Origin: an uncultured Erythrobacter sp.
Lineage (GTDB): Bacteria > Pseudomonadota > Alphaproteobacteria > Sphingomonadales > Sphingomonadaceae
Assembly (NCBI GenBank): GCA_947494705.1
Contig: CANLVN010000002.1
Coordinates: 558,001-622,000 of the forward strand
Reading direction: 5' to 3'
Length of the DNA stretch: 64,000 nt
The notes below the pieces were generated by a model. It searched no databases and had not been told where the DNA came from. It saw only the letters and a list, made by a program, of their open reading frames with translations. A program made the translations under genes and the position numbers. Each line of letters starts with the position of its first letter. The stretch's first letter is position 1. Positions 34,440 through 42,969 of the stretch are shown here, piece by piece.

Positions 34440-34649
34440 GGACGAATGGCTGTTCCAGGTCTTGAACCGACGGTGTGCCAAGAGGCCTTTCAAGTAATAG
34501 CGCAAGAGCGGGAAAAGCCTTCCACGCTAAGCAGGAGTATTGCAGCGCGCAGCAATCCAAGGCACAGCTTTCCACGGGGCATTTGGGGGGGCACAGGGCG
34601 TTTGGATAAGGTCGCGAGCAGCCGAGCTGTAGCCGAAGAACCTTTCGAC

Positions 34650-37600
34650 ATGCAGGAACTCGCCGGCGGAAACGACGGTGGCTGGCGCCGGCTGGCGCTG
34701 TCGCTGTTTGTCCTCTTCGGTCTGTTGGTGCTGTGCGCTCCGCTAATGGTGGAGCCAGCCGAAGTGGAAGGTCCGACGGTCGTTGACGGTCAGGTCGACT
34801 TCAGCGGCTTCGGCGAAGTCAACAGGCCGGTCGAACTGCTGGGGGACTGGGATTTCGAATGGGCTGAGGATCAAGAGGTCCAGCCGAGCCATCCCGACAC
34901 GGTCGCTGTTCCCGGCCTCTGGACCAACTCCGATGAGGACCTGCCTCTTTCAGGCCATGCGACCTACCGGACCACGGTAACGGGGCTGGAGCCGGGCCAG
35001 TATTCGCTCTTCGTCCCGTTGCTCTACGCGGCCAGCGACGTGTCGATCGATGGCGAGCTACGCTCGAGCCGCGGGGTGGTCGGCTCGAGCGCGGATACGA
35101 CGACTTACGAAGTGCGCTCCCACCTCGTCCATTTCGAGACCGAAGACGGGACGGTCGACATCGAGATCGACATGGCGGCCTTCCATCACCGCGACAACGG
35201 GCTCGAGGCTGCGCCTGTCATCGGATCGCGCGAGGCCATGGCGGACTGGACCGCACTGCGCTGGGCGCGAGAGCTTCTGTACAACACGGCGCTGATCCTC
35301 GTCGTGTGCGTGAATATCTCGGTTTATGTGTTCAGGCGCAGCGACAAGGCGGCGCTCTACCTTGCCTTGTCGAACCTTGCTTTCATGCCGAGCGCTGCGG
35401 TGCTGGGTTTCGACAATATTATGCTGGTGGCCTTCCCCACCATGTCGTTCCAGCTGATGCTGCTCATCCAGTATGTCTGCGGGACGCTCGCTGCCGCCTT
35501 CTTTTTCGCATACGCGCACGCGCTCTACCCCCAGGAAACACCGCGCTGGCTCTCGCTTCCACTCTATGGAGCGCTTGGCGTCCTGGCTGTGGCTCAAGGC
35601 GTGTTGATCACGCTCGGTCAGACATTTCTCGCATCGCAAATGCAGCCGTTGGTCGTGCTGTGCATCCTGTTCACGCTTGCCGCAATGACCACCATCGGTG
35701 CGGTTGCATGGAAGAACCACAGGGTTGGCGCAGGCCTGTTCTTTGTCGGCATGGCGCTGTTCATCACGGGCATTATCGTTGGCGCACTGGTCACGAACGG
35801 ACTGGTGAGAGAAACCGACATTCCCGGTTATTCCTTCACCACGATGAGCGCTCTCCTGCTGCTTTTCCCGCAAGTCATCATCATGGCGGACCGCTGGGCG
35901 CTGGCGATCACCGAGATGGAAGACCGCAATATCGAGCTGAAGCGCCTGCTCGACATCAACACTTCGATCAGCACCGAAATCGAACTGGGGCCGTTGCTCA
36001 GCAAGCTCGTCGGCGTAACCAGCCAGGTCATCGTAGCGGACCGATCCTCGCTTTTCATCTGGAGGCCCGAGAGCGGTCAACTCGTAACCAAGGTAGCGGA
36101 GGGCATGGATGGCAAGGAAATCCGCTTGAACCCCGGACAGGGTATCGCCGGCGCCTGTTTCATTTCCAAACAGCCGATTTTCGTCTCGGACGCCTACGCC
36201 GATGATCGGTTCGACCGGTCGATCGACGCCCAGAGCGGATACATCACTCAAAGCATTCTCGCAGTGCCCATCATCTCCAAGGATGGATCGTGCTTTGGCG
36301 TTATGCAGGCGCTCAACCGGCGTGGCGGCGAACCGTTCGGGCCGCACGATTTGATGCGCATGAAGGCTTTCGCATCGCAGGCGGCGATCGCCATCGAGAA
36401 CGCCAATCTGTTTTCAGAGGTGGTGACGGAGCGAAACTACAATAACAGCATTCTCAGCTCGTTGCGCAACGGCGTCATCACGGTCGATCGTTCGGGCAAG
36501 GTCATCAAGAGCAACGCCGCCGCTCGCTCGATATTGTCTGCCGACCGCCCGATGTTCGAGAACGAGGAAATCGGGCTCATCCTCAAATTCAAGAATTCAA
36601 ATCTGAACGAAGACCTTCGTTCTGCGCTGACCAAGGGGCAGCCCAGCAGCCTCATCGATGTCGATCTTGAGGCCGGTGAAAGCCAGCGCGCGCGTTCGGT
36701 GAACCTCTCGGTCGCACCGCTGGAACGCGAAACGGACAAATCCGCTGAAACCTTAATTGTCATCGAGGACATTTCGGAGAGCAAGCGCCTCAACAGCACG
36801 CTGAGACGCTTCATGCCTCAGGAGATCGTCGACGACGTTCTGGGCAAGGACCAGGAGTCCCTGTTCGGCTCTTCGGTCAATGCCAGCGTGCTATTCGCCG
36901 ACATCCGAAAGTTCACCAGCATCTCCGAAACCATGACTGCGCGTGAAACGGTCGACATGCTCAACGAGGTTTTCGGCGGGTTGTGCGATGCGATTTCCGC
37001 TACCGAAGGGGTGGTCGATAAATTCATCGGCGATGCGATCATGGCGGTTTACGGCGTCCCGCTGGAGCGGTCCAACGATGCGCAAAATGCCGTCGCTGGA
37101 GGCCTCGCGATCCTGAGGGCAATCGAGGAAATCAACACCGCTCGCTCAGCGTCCGGCCACGAGGCCCTGGAACTGGGCGTGGGCATTTCCACCGGGGAAG
37201 TCGTTGCCGGTACGATCGGGTCGCAAAAACGCATGGATTACACGGTGATCGGCGACACGGTGAACCTTGCCTCGCGCCTGCAATCGGCAACGAAGTCTTA
37301 CGGCGTAGAGTTCATCATTTCCGAAGCGACGCGCGCAAAGCTGGGCCCGGATTTCACCGTTCGAAATCTCGACGTCATCACGGTGAGGGGACGGCAGGCG
37401 GCGACCACCTTGTACGAAGTCATCGATCCCCGGAAGCTAACCCGCGATGCCGGGTTCGAAGCGATGCTCGCAAGTTATGCGAAGGGACGGGGACTGTACG
37501 ACGCGGGCGACTTTGATGCTGCGGCCGACGCTTTTGCACAGGCGCTCGACCATTTCGGCACAGATCGCCCCTCGCAGATCATGATGGAGCGGGCACGGGC

Positions 37601-37664
37601 CCTCGCCAAGACGCCGCCAGCGGGCAACTGGAACGGCATCTGGAGCGCTGCGGAAAGCGGCTAA
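34650..37664 (+). CDS. Adenylate/guanylate cyclase with 7TMR-DISM, GAF and PAS domains
   Basis: A 1004-residue membrane receptor cyclase. Order: anchor helix (12-32); extracytoplasmic jelly-roll domain (about 50-203); seven-helix 7TMR-DISM module (207-423); GAF (433-587); PAS-like domain (590-710); class III cyclase (727-927) with metal motif LFADIRKFTSI, VDKFIGDAIMAVYG and TVIGDTVNLASRL; and a short helical tail. Lys in VDKFIGD and Asp in MDYTVIGD fit ATP as substrate, so cAMP is the likely product. The ATG at 34650 places a hydrophobic helix at the N-terminus; TTG 34602 after GGGGGG is an alternative. It may sense a sugar-like ligand outside the membrane. Confidence 0.9.
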   Translation: MQELAGGNDGGWRRLALSLFVLFGLLVLCAPLMVEPAEVEGPTVVDGQVDFSGFGEVNRPVELLGDWDFEWAEDQEVQPSHPDTVAVPGLWTNSDEDLPLSGHATYRTTVTGLEPGQYSLFVPLLYAASDVSIDGELRSSRGVVGSSADTTTYEVRSHLVHFETEDGTVDIEIDMAAFHHRDNGLEAAPVIGSREAMADWTALRWARELLYNTALILVVCVNISVYVFRRSDKAALYLALSNLAFMPSAAVLGFDNIMLVAFPTMSFQLMLLIQYVCGTLAAAFFFAYAHALYPQETPRWLSLPLYGALGVLAVAQGVLITLGQTFLASQMQPLVVLCILFTLAAMTTIGAVAWKNHRVGAGLFFVGMALFITGIIVGALVTNGLVRETDIPGYSFTTMSALLLLFPQVIIMADRWALAITEMEDRNIELKRLLDINTSISTEIELGPLLSKLVGVTSQVIVADRSSLFIWRPESGQLVTKVAEGMDGKEIRLNPGQGIAGACFISKQPIFVSDAYADDRFDRSIDAQSGYITQSILAVPIISKDGSCFGVMQALNRRGGEPFGPHDLMRMKAFASQAAIAIENANLFSEVVTERNYNNSILSSLRNGVITVDRSGKVIKSNAAARSILSADRPMFENEEIGLILKFKNSNLNEDLRSALTKGQPSSLIDVDLEAGESQRARSVNLSVAPLERETDKSAETLIVIEDISESKRLNSTLRRFMPQEIVDDVLGKDQESLFGSSVNASVLFADIRKFTSISETMTARETVDMLNEVFGGLCDAISATEGVVDKFIGDAIMAVYGVPLERSNDAQNAVAGGLAILRAIEEINTARSASGHEALELGVGISTGEVVAGTIGSQKRMDYTVIGDTVNLASRLQSATKSYGVEFIISEATRAKLGPDFTVRNLDVITVRGRQAATTLYEVIDPRKLTRDAGFEAMLASYAKGRGLYDAGDFDAAADAFAQALDHFGTDRPSQIMMERARALAKTPPAGNWNGIWSAAESG

Positions 37665-37710
37665 GGTCGAGCTGATCGCATCGTTTTTCAGAACTCAAGA
37701 TCCCGAAAGC

Positions 37711-37744
37711 AAAGGGCGCAAAGCTCACCAGCTCTGCGCCCCTT
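37711..37744. terminator. Bidirectional terminator between the cyclase and curlin-repeat genes
   Basis: AAAGGGCGCAAAGCT and AGCTCTGCGCCCCTT form an inverted repeat around a 4-6 base loop, 46 bp after the cyclase stop and 46 bp before the stop of the convergent curlin-repeat gene. T- and A-rich flanks (CCTTCCTT; AAAGCAAAG) allow use from both sides. Confidence 0.65.
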
Positions 37745-37789
37745 CCTTATGTCATCGCCACGCTTTGAGGCGGGCGATATCAATCGGCT

Positions 37790-39709
37790 CTATTGAATCA
37801 CTGTGACCGTATTGCCCACTCCGCTCTGGGTCACCGACGAGAAGTTTCCGTCGGTCGACTGAGTGACATTGGCCGTTAGCGTATCGCCGTTTTGTGCAAT
37901 CAGGCTGACATTGCTGTTGCCGGACTGAAGAACGTCAGCGGTGTTGCCGTTGCTCGGCGAGTCAAAGCCCTGCTGAATGAGGCTGAGGTTGCCCGTTCCG
38001 CTCTGTTCGACATCAGCGGAATTGCCACCCCCACCTGCGAAGCCCTGATCGATCTGACTTTCGTTGCCGTTTGCGGTCTGGAGCAGGCTGGCGGTGTTGT
38101 TGGTGCCGCCCTGGAACAGGCTCGAGATGCCGTTCGATGCCTGCATGTCGATATTACCGACATTGATTGTGCCAGACTGACCGACAAGGTTGTTGTTGCC
38201 GTCGCCGATCTGGTCGATGAAGGCGGAGATGCCATTGCCGGTCTGGGTGACGGTGCTCGTGTTGTCATTGCCGGTCTGAAGGAGATCGGCGACGCTGTTG
38301 TCGGCAACAATGGGCAGAACGCCCTGCGTCACGGTGCTGGTGTTGCCCGTGCCGCCCTGTTCGACGATGATTTGGTTGTTCCCGCCTGAGCCAACGAAAA
38401 CAACCCCCTGGAAGATGTCGCTGGTGTTCGAGGATCCGGTCTGGCGGACCTCGATATCGTTATCGATGCCGCCCTGGATGGAACGCGAAATCAGCGTATC
38501 GCCAGTCTGGTCGACGGTTCCCGTCTGCCCGGGGCCCTGCTGATTTATCCGGCTGAAATTGTCAGAGCCTTCCTGGATGTTCTCGGCGACCTGATCGCTC
38601 GCGGTATTGAACTGAAGGATACTCGAAGCGTTGCTTGTTCCGCCGCTCTGGTCGATCAGGGCCTGGTTGCCGCCCGCTGGGTTCCCCGAACCATCGCCTC
38701 GCTGATCGATCAAGGCCGCGCTGCCGGACAGATCATTGCCCTGCAAGATGACCGCAAGATCATTCCGCGCAAAGAAGCCCTGACGGATTGTCGCGCCGCT
38801 GAAGCTGCCGAACTGGACCACCTGCGCTTCGTTAAGCCCGTCGGCGTCCTGATCGACGTCCGCAATGTTAGCCGTCCCGGTCTGCTCGACCGACGCGGTG
38901 TTGTTGCGGGCGCCCTGGTTGATGTCGGACCGGTTGTCGGTACCGCCCTGCATCAGCGTCGCCTGATTCTGGCTAATCGTCTGCGTGATGATCGAACTGC
39001 CGTTCGTCCCCGACTGGGTGACCGTGGCGGTCTGGATGCGGTTTACCTGGCTCACGGTGGAGCTGTTGCCGGTGCCTGTCTGGTTGACGGTGGCAACCAG
39101 CGCGCTGTCACCGCCCGGATTGAGATCGATCTGGTCGACGGTAGACGCGTGGCCGTCGCCCGTCTGGTTCACGGTCGCCATAAAGCCCACCGAATTGTCG
39201 AGCAGCGTGCTCTGATTGATTTCGGAGCTGCTCGCACCGACCTGGTTCACGGTGGCGAGCAACTCGCCCGAGGCCGCACCAAGGGCCGTCTGGTTCACGA
39301 TCGAAGATGCGCCGTCCGCCTGCGTGATAGAGGCGCTGAGGCTATTCGCCCCCGCCCCGGTAGCATCCTGGGTGATGTCGGAGGTGCTGCCCGCACCGGT
39401 CTGGATCACGAACGCGCCGGGATCGTCGAAGTTGGTCCCGTCATCGGACTGCTCGATGTTCGACAGGTTGCCGGTGCCGTCCTGATCAACATCGGCCTCT
39501 GCCCCGGCGGTGTTGTTCTGCAGGATTTCGGACGCGTTTCCGGGCCCGTTCTGGTCGACCGCAACTGAATTTCCCGTTCCGGACGATTCGATTACCGAAC
39601 AACTGCCGGTCACACCCACGCACGCCGCCGGCACGGTGGCTTGACCGAAGGCAGGCGCGGCGCAAGCGACCGCGAGCGTCGAACACGCAAGACCAAGACG
39701 AATTTTCAT
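37790..39709 (-). CDS. Secreted curlin-repeat protein (putative functional amyloid)
   Basis: This 639-residue protein has a signal peptide (cleavage after AFGQA, about residue 23). The rest is about two dozen imperfect repeats of the form VxQxGxxNxSxVxQ, for example VNQTGTGNSSTVSQ, VEQGGTGNTSTVTQ and VEQSGTGNLSLIQQ. Regular Gln and Asn with alternating hydrophobics is the pattern of curlin repeats (CsgA/CsgB), but the protein is about four times longer than CsgA. It is probably an extracellular beta-solenoid/amyloid biofilm component. No csg secretion genes are in the window. The ribosome-binding site GGGGGGATAATTT precedes the ATG. Confidence 0.82.
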   Translation of the reverse strand: MKIRLGLACSTLAVACAAPAFGQATVPAACVGVTGSCSVIESSGTGNSVAVDQNGPGNASEILQNNTAGAEADVDQDGTGNLSNIEQSDDGTNFDDPGAFVIQTGAGSTSDITQDATGAGANSLSASITQADGASSIVNQTALGAASGELLATVNQVGASSSEINQSTLLDNSVGFMATVNQTGDGHASTVDQIDLNPGGDSALVATVNQTGTGNSSTVSQVNRIQTATVTQSGTNGSSIITQTISQNQATLMQGGTDNRSDINQGARNNTASVEQTGTANIADVDQDADGLNEAQVVQFGSFSGATIRQGFFARNDLAVILQGNDLSGSAALIDQRGDGSGNPAGGNQALIDQSGGTSNASSILQFNTASDQVAENIQEGSDNFSRINQQGPGQTGTVDQTGDTLISRSIQGGIDNDIEVRQTGSSNTSDIFQGVVFVGSGGNNQIIVEQGGTGNTSTVTQGVLPIVADNSVADLLQTGNDNTSTVTQTGNGISAFIDQIGDGNNNLVGQSGTINVGNIDMQASNGISSLFQGGTNNTASLLQTANGNESQIDQGFAGGGGNSADVEQSGTGNLSLIQQGFDSPSNGNTADVLQSGNSNVSLIAQNGDTLTANVTQSTDGNFSSVTQSGVGNTVTVIQ

Positions 39710-40097
39710 TAAATTATCCCCCCATAACGGGGCGACAACGAAGGTATCATTACGTCATTTGCTGACGCAGGCTACTGCCAGAAACCGCCCAATATGTAGA
39801 CCGCGCAAGCACCATTGCCGTGCCGAACGCGCTTACTCCACTCCATTGCAATGCAGTACGGCTAACAGCTTAGCTAACATTTGTATAGTGTTGGCGCCAT
39901 GAGGCGTGAGCAGTGGCCAGACGTTCCTGCGAAATCCGATAGACCGAAGGTCCGCTTCCCACTCCATCCTTCGACGCGATTACCGAACTGGCGATCCTCC
40001 AAAAACGGACGGGCGGCTAACGACCCCATTGCTGACATTGCAAATTGCCTTAGGAAAAGGCGATAGCTGTTGAATTCACAGCCGCAGTGAGGTTTTC
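39710..40097. other. Intergenic region holding curlin-gene promoter and repeat copy D
   Basis: These 388 bp lie between divergent genes. The part next to the curlin-repeat gene is AT-richer and should hold its promoter; the rest is repeat copy D and its flanks. I see no gene or RNA in it. Confidence 0.5.
39953..40039 (+). repeat. Interspersed repeat copy D (divergent)
   Basis: The right-hand block is clear: AAAAACGGACGGGCGG, then CTAACGACCCCATTGC and TGACATT at 40001-40038. The left block (GTCCGCTTCCCACTCC, TTCGACGCG) is weakly related to the consensus. It ends 59 bp before a small membrane-protein gene. Confidence 0.6.
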
Positions 40098-40352
40098 GTG
40101 GGCGTAGGATTGTTTTTGTTCGGATCATGCGCCGCCGCCTTCGTGGCAAGTTTTCTTGCTCATGGCTTTCTGACTTCAACACGCTGGAAGTTAGTGGCTG
40201 CTGTCGCCTTGATTCCGTGCTTTGTCTCAGTCGCAGTAGGTTCCGGATCAGTTCGCTTTACTGCCTTCGTCATCGGTTTCAGCCTTGCAGGTTCCTCTCT
40301 TGGCGCTCTTGCGGTCGCTGGCCTTAGGTTGGTGAAAGCTCGGCTGGGATAA
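40098..40352 (+). CDS. Small membrane protein of unknown function (cassette-like gene 3)
   Basis: An 84-residue, very hydrophobic protein with three predicted membrane helices (about residues 3-23, 31-50 and 54-77) and a short basic C-terminus. I recognise no family. The GTG start has GAGG at a good distance (GTGAGGTTTTCGTG). Repeat copy D ends 59 bp before it and copy E begins 9 bp after its stop. Confidence 0.55.
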   Translation: MGVGLFLFGSCAAAFVASFLAHGFLTSTRWKLVAAVALIPCFVSVAVGSGSVRFTAFVIGFSLAGSSLGALAVAGLRLVKARLG

Positions 40353-40360
40353 ATGTTCGA

Positions 40361-40483
40361 AGGTCCGCAAGCCACCCATAATCAGACATTCGGCATGGAG
40401 AGCGATCTACCCATAGCGGACTGGCAGCTTTGCCACGGTTTGAGCCGAAACCGGACTTTCCGCTCACGGCCCCAATATGCGCC
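40361..40483 (+). repeat. Interspersed repeat copy E
   Basis: It has left block GGTCCGCAAGCCACCC then AATCAGACATTCGG, a middle with GCGGACTGGCAGC and the hairpin CGGTTT-gagccg-AAACCG, and a degenerate right block (CCGCTCACGGCCCC). Positions 40379-40457 are nearly identical to 41391-41470 of copy F, with one single-base gap. It lies 9 bp after the small membrane-protein gene and 60 bp from the 3' end of the hydrolase gene. Confidence 0.8.
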
Positions 40484-40542
40484 GTTCAGTTCTTTTCTGG
40501 CTCAGACCAAAAGCAGACGTGATCTGCGGGTACCCGCCATGT

Positions 40543-41283
40543 CTAAAGGCCGTCTAAGCAATTCGAGAGTACCCGAAGCATTCGGGTTTTTTGTTCCTCC
40601 GAGGCGCCGTCCCACATATCTTTGTGCGCGACGGGCACTTCTGTAATCACCATCCCAAAGGCCGAACTTTCGCTGGCGCTCGGGAAGACTCCAGCATCGG
40701 CATCGAAATCACTTGAGCGAGCAGAGCAGATCCTGGGTGACGCCGTTCGAGGTACAGGCATGCGACGGTGATCAAGCGAAAAAACGGCACGTACGTCGTC
40801 CGGCCGCTGCGTCGCGAAGAGCATGGACATGTCGCCACCATTGGAATGGCCGATCAGCAGTACATCCGAACCATCGGCAACCCCTCGCTCGCGCATCTCG
40901 AGAATAACGAATCCAATGTTGTCTGCGCCAATTTGCCAAACCGGTCGTCGCAGTTCTGCTAGATTGCCTGTTCTTGCAAGCGGTGGATCGTTCGGCATCT
41001 CCAAGTGCTGTATCGATGCTACAACGTAGCCGCGTCGAACCAGCTCAGAAGCAAGAAAGGTGTAGGCCGAGTTCAATCCGCCGTAGCCATGAGAAAGCAC
41101 GGCTAGAGGCTTGCCGCTTCCTGGAGCGGGCGCACCATACATGATGACGGGGACCGTTCTTTCACGGACATTGTCAACTAGCTCATATTGCTTGGTCGGC
41201 TGGACCGCACTTGAGCTTGAGACTTGTGGGTGGGCGGCGCAGCCTGACAAAGCGAGCACCGACACTATGGATCGAAAAAACAT
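40543..41283 (-). CDS. Lipoprotein alpha/beta hydrolase (cassette-like gene 4, inverted)
   Basis: This 246-residue protein has a lipoprotein signal (SVLALSGC, Cys at about residue 15) and an alpha/beta-hydrolase fold: oxyanion-loop SHGYGG near residue 64 and nucleophile elbow LIGHSNGGD near residue 145. The acid may lie in the FDADAGVF region and the histidine in VAHKDMW. The pattern resembles chlorophyllase-like or PAF-acetylhydrolase-like esterases. It is probably a periplasmic-face esterase; substrate unknown. It is the only gene in the array on the minus strand and lies between repeats E and F, which are close copies of one another. Confidence 0.75.
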   Translation of the reverse strand: MFFRSIVSVLALSGCAAHPQVSSSSAVQPTKQYELVDNVRERTVPVIMYGAPAPGSGKPLAVLSHGYGGLNSAYTFLASELVRRGYVVASIQHLEMPNDPPLARTGNLAELRRPVWQIGADNIGFVILEMRERGVADGSDVLLIGHSNGGDMSMLFATQRPDDVRAVFSLDHRRMPVPRTASPRICSARSSDFDADAGVFPSASESSAFGMVITEVPVAHKDMWDGASEEQKTRMLRVLSNCLDGL

Positions 41284-41364
41284 GCTATGGGCCTAGTTGA
41301 TCGCAAAAAACGCCGCAATCAATCCAAAGGAAGAATGAGGTCGGCATTTAACCTTTCGTCCCCA

Positions 41365-41498
41365 AGGCCGGACAGTCGCAAAACCACACCTAATCAGACA
41401 TTCGGCATGGAGAGCGATCTACCCGATAGCGGACTGGCAGCTTTGCCACGGTTTGAGCCGAAACCGGACTGTCGGCAAACGACCCCGTTGCGGTCATT
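41365..41498 (+). repeat. Interspersed repeat copy F (full length)
   Basis: The left part resembles copy E (TAATCAGACATTCGGCATGG onward), the CGGTTT-gagccg-AAACCG hairpin is present, and the right block is intact: ACTGTCGGCAAACGACCCC then TTGCGGTCATT. It therefore joins the E-type left half to the B/G-type right block, showing that both are one family. It ends 25 bp before the next small gene. Confidence 0.82.
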
Positions 41499-41522
41499 TC
41501 ATCCACGGTTACAGATCATGTA

Positions 41523-41711
41523 ATGCTCCGCCGCCTTGTAAATCAACGACACGTCCGCACCGTCGCCCTTGGCCTCAGCTGGGGCGTTCTGATCGGCGCA
41601 TTTGTGGCTCTCATTGATGGCGGTCCGATGGCTGAGAGAAAATTCTTCTTCTCGGTAGCATTGTTTGGCGGATTGGCTTTGCTAGTCTCCGTTATTGGCA
41701 AGCGTGATTGA
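41523..41711 (+). CDS. Very small membrane protein of unknown function (cassette-like gene 5)
   Basis: This 62-residue protein has a basic N-terminus (MLRRLVNQRHVR) and two membrane helices (about residues 14-32 and 42-58). No family is recognisable. It lies 25 bp after repeat F and 19 bp before repeat G. Because it is short the call rests on the membrane-protein-like composition and on its position between repeats, as seen for the neighbouring genes. Confidence 0.45.
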   Translation: MLRRLVNQRHVRTVALGLSWGVLIGAFVALIDGGPMAERKFFFSVALFGGLALLVSVIGKRD

Positions 41712-41729
41712 ATGCATACTTCCTCGACG

Positions 41730-41852
41730 GCAGCTTTCCACCCAATCTCGGACATTCGCCAACCGCTCGACGCTTCCTGAAAGCAGACCGGCAGCTATCG
41801 GATCTTTTCAGAAAAAAGCGGTCAGTCGGCAAACGACCCAAAAGTGGACATT
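41730..41852 (+). repeat. Interspersed repeat copy G (full length)
   Basis: It is almost identical to copy B from GCAGCTTTCCACCC through the CTGAAA...TTTTCAG hairpin to AAAAAAGCGG (one single-base gap and one substitution), then diverges slightly (TCAGTCGGCAAACGACCC). It starts 19 bp after the 62-residue gene's stop and ends 43 bp before the next gene. Confidence 0.85.
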
Positions 41853-41894
41853 GGTCGGCCCGTGAATCTGACCTAGACGTTACTTTGTGAGAAC

Positions 41895-42488
41895 GTGACA
41901 CCCGAAATGAAGAAATTTGCGCTTTTCGCTACCGTCCTGATTGTCGCCGCTCTTGGTTGGCGGGCCTCGCTATCAATGACCGACGAGAATGAGCCTCCCA
42001 CTGACTGGTGTCCGGCTCCTGAAGTTTGTATCCCTGCTGCCGACATTGAGCAATTCGCGGTCCCCTCATATGCTACGAGCCAAGAAGCTCTTCCTACGGA
42101 GTTCCTAATAAGAGCAGGCGCTGATCTAGGGGTTCGGGACTCCCGTGTGGCGATTGCGATCTATCCAAAGCCATCGGCAGCTATGGATAACTATGAGGTT
42201 GTTTCGTCAACGGACAGCGAACTCTATACCCAAGTTTTCTACCAGGAAAAATTCGGCAATCAGCATACATGGAGAGCGATGGCACGCAGTCATGGCCGTC
42301 GCGGCGGAAGCTTCCACAAGACTGAGAATATTGTCTACTATTGCAATCAACGTGACATTTGCAACGCCCTCATTCATCAAGGAAAATTCGAGGCGTCGAT
42401 ATTTCTGGATCGAGAGAGCTTGAATAAACTACCGGCCCTGCGCCAGTTTTTCTTGTCTATGTTTCAGCGCTGGAACCAGTCGGATTGA
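41895..42488 (+). CDS. Membrane-anchored protein of unknown function (cassette-like gene 6)
   Basis: A 197-residue protein with one N-terminal hydrophobic segment (about residues 7-25), probably a signal anchor. A cysteine-containing stretch follows (DWCPAPEVCIPAAD), then a domain with no motif I recognise (YTQVFYQEKFGNQHTW, YYCNQRDICNAL). Four cysteines suggest it folds outside the cytoplasm. The start is GTG 41895 or ATG 41907. GC content is near 50 percent, well below core genes. Its stop overlaps the start of the frameshifted gene that follows. Confidence 0.6.
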   Translation: MTPEMKKFALFATVLIVAALGWRASLSMTDENEPPTDWCPAPEVCIPAADIEQFAVPSYATSQEALPTEFLIRAGADLGVRDSRVAIAIYPKPSAAMDNYEVVSSTDSELYTQVFYQEKFGNQHTWRAMARSHGRRGGSFHKTENIVYYCNQRDICNALIHQGKFEASIFLDRESLNKLPALRQFFLSMFQRWNQSD

Positions 42489-42963
42489 GTTGGAGCACGT
42501 CATTGCGCAGAACGAATGCAGCGCTCACGGCTATGGGCGTAAGTTGCCTTTCAGTAGGGCCAAGCCATGTTGCCGCAGAAAGCATTTGGGCTGTCCAGAA
42601 ATTGCATGACTATGAACGGGGACCTGAGCTTATCGAGCAGTTTTCGACGATGCTTGGAAAGGGGCTGCACACGCCCGATTTCAAAGCTTCGGATGCACCT
42701 CGGATAATAGTCTTTACGAGCGCGAGGGTCGGCGCGATGAAAGACCAGTCGAGGTTACACGCATAAAGCTTCTTGACGCACCAAGGGCGCAATCTCACCC
42801 AACATACCTGGTAGCTGGAAGTCGTTCGGCTTGGTTCGAGAACTATGGGAGCTTTGTTGAGCTTCCGTGTATTTGGCTCATTTCATTCGATGGTAATCGA
42901 GTCCGCTCGGTGCGGGAAGCCGGTGAGCTGAGCTATCTGCTCCGATATAAATCAGAAGACTGA
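42485..42963 (+). pseudogene. Frameshifted exported-protein gene of unknown function
   Basis: Two reading frames join here. From TTG 42485 the frame has a signal-like N-terminus (LRRTNAALTAMG) and reads protein-like up to about KASDAPR near 42700. It then runs to a stop at 42766 that cuts the remainder. In another frame, open from about 42620, the sequence continues credibly (ERPVEVTRIKLLDAP, YLVAGSRSAWFENYG, LPCIWLISFDGNR) to TGA at 42961-42963. One frameshift near 42650-42720 would unite them into about 158 residues. It may be true decay or a sequencing error. Confidence 0.6.
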
Positions 42964-42969
42964 CCGAAC

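Noticed and set aside
37892..38389. Plus-strand frames opposite the curlin-repeat gene
   Set aside because: They reflect the repetitive codons of the minus-strand gene, which has a signal peptide, ribosome-binding site and regular protein repeats.
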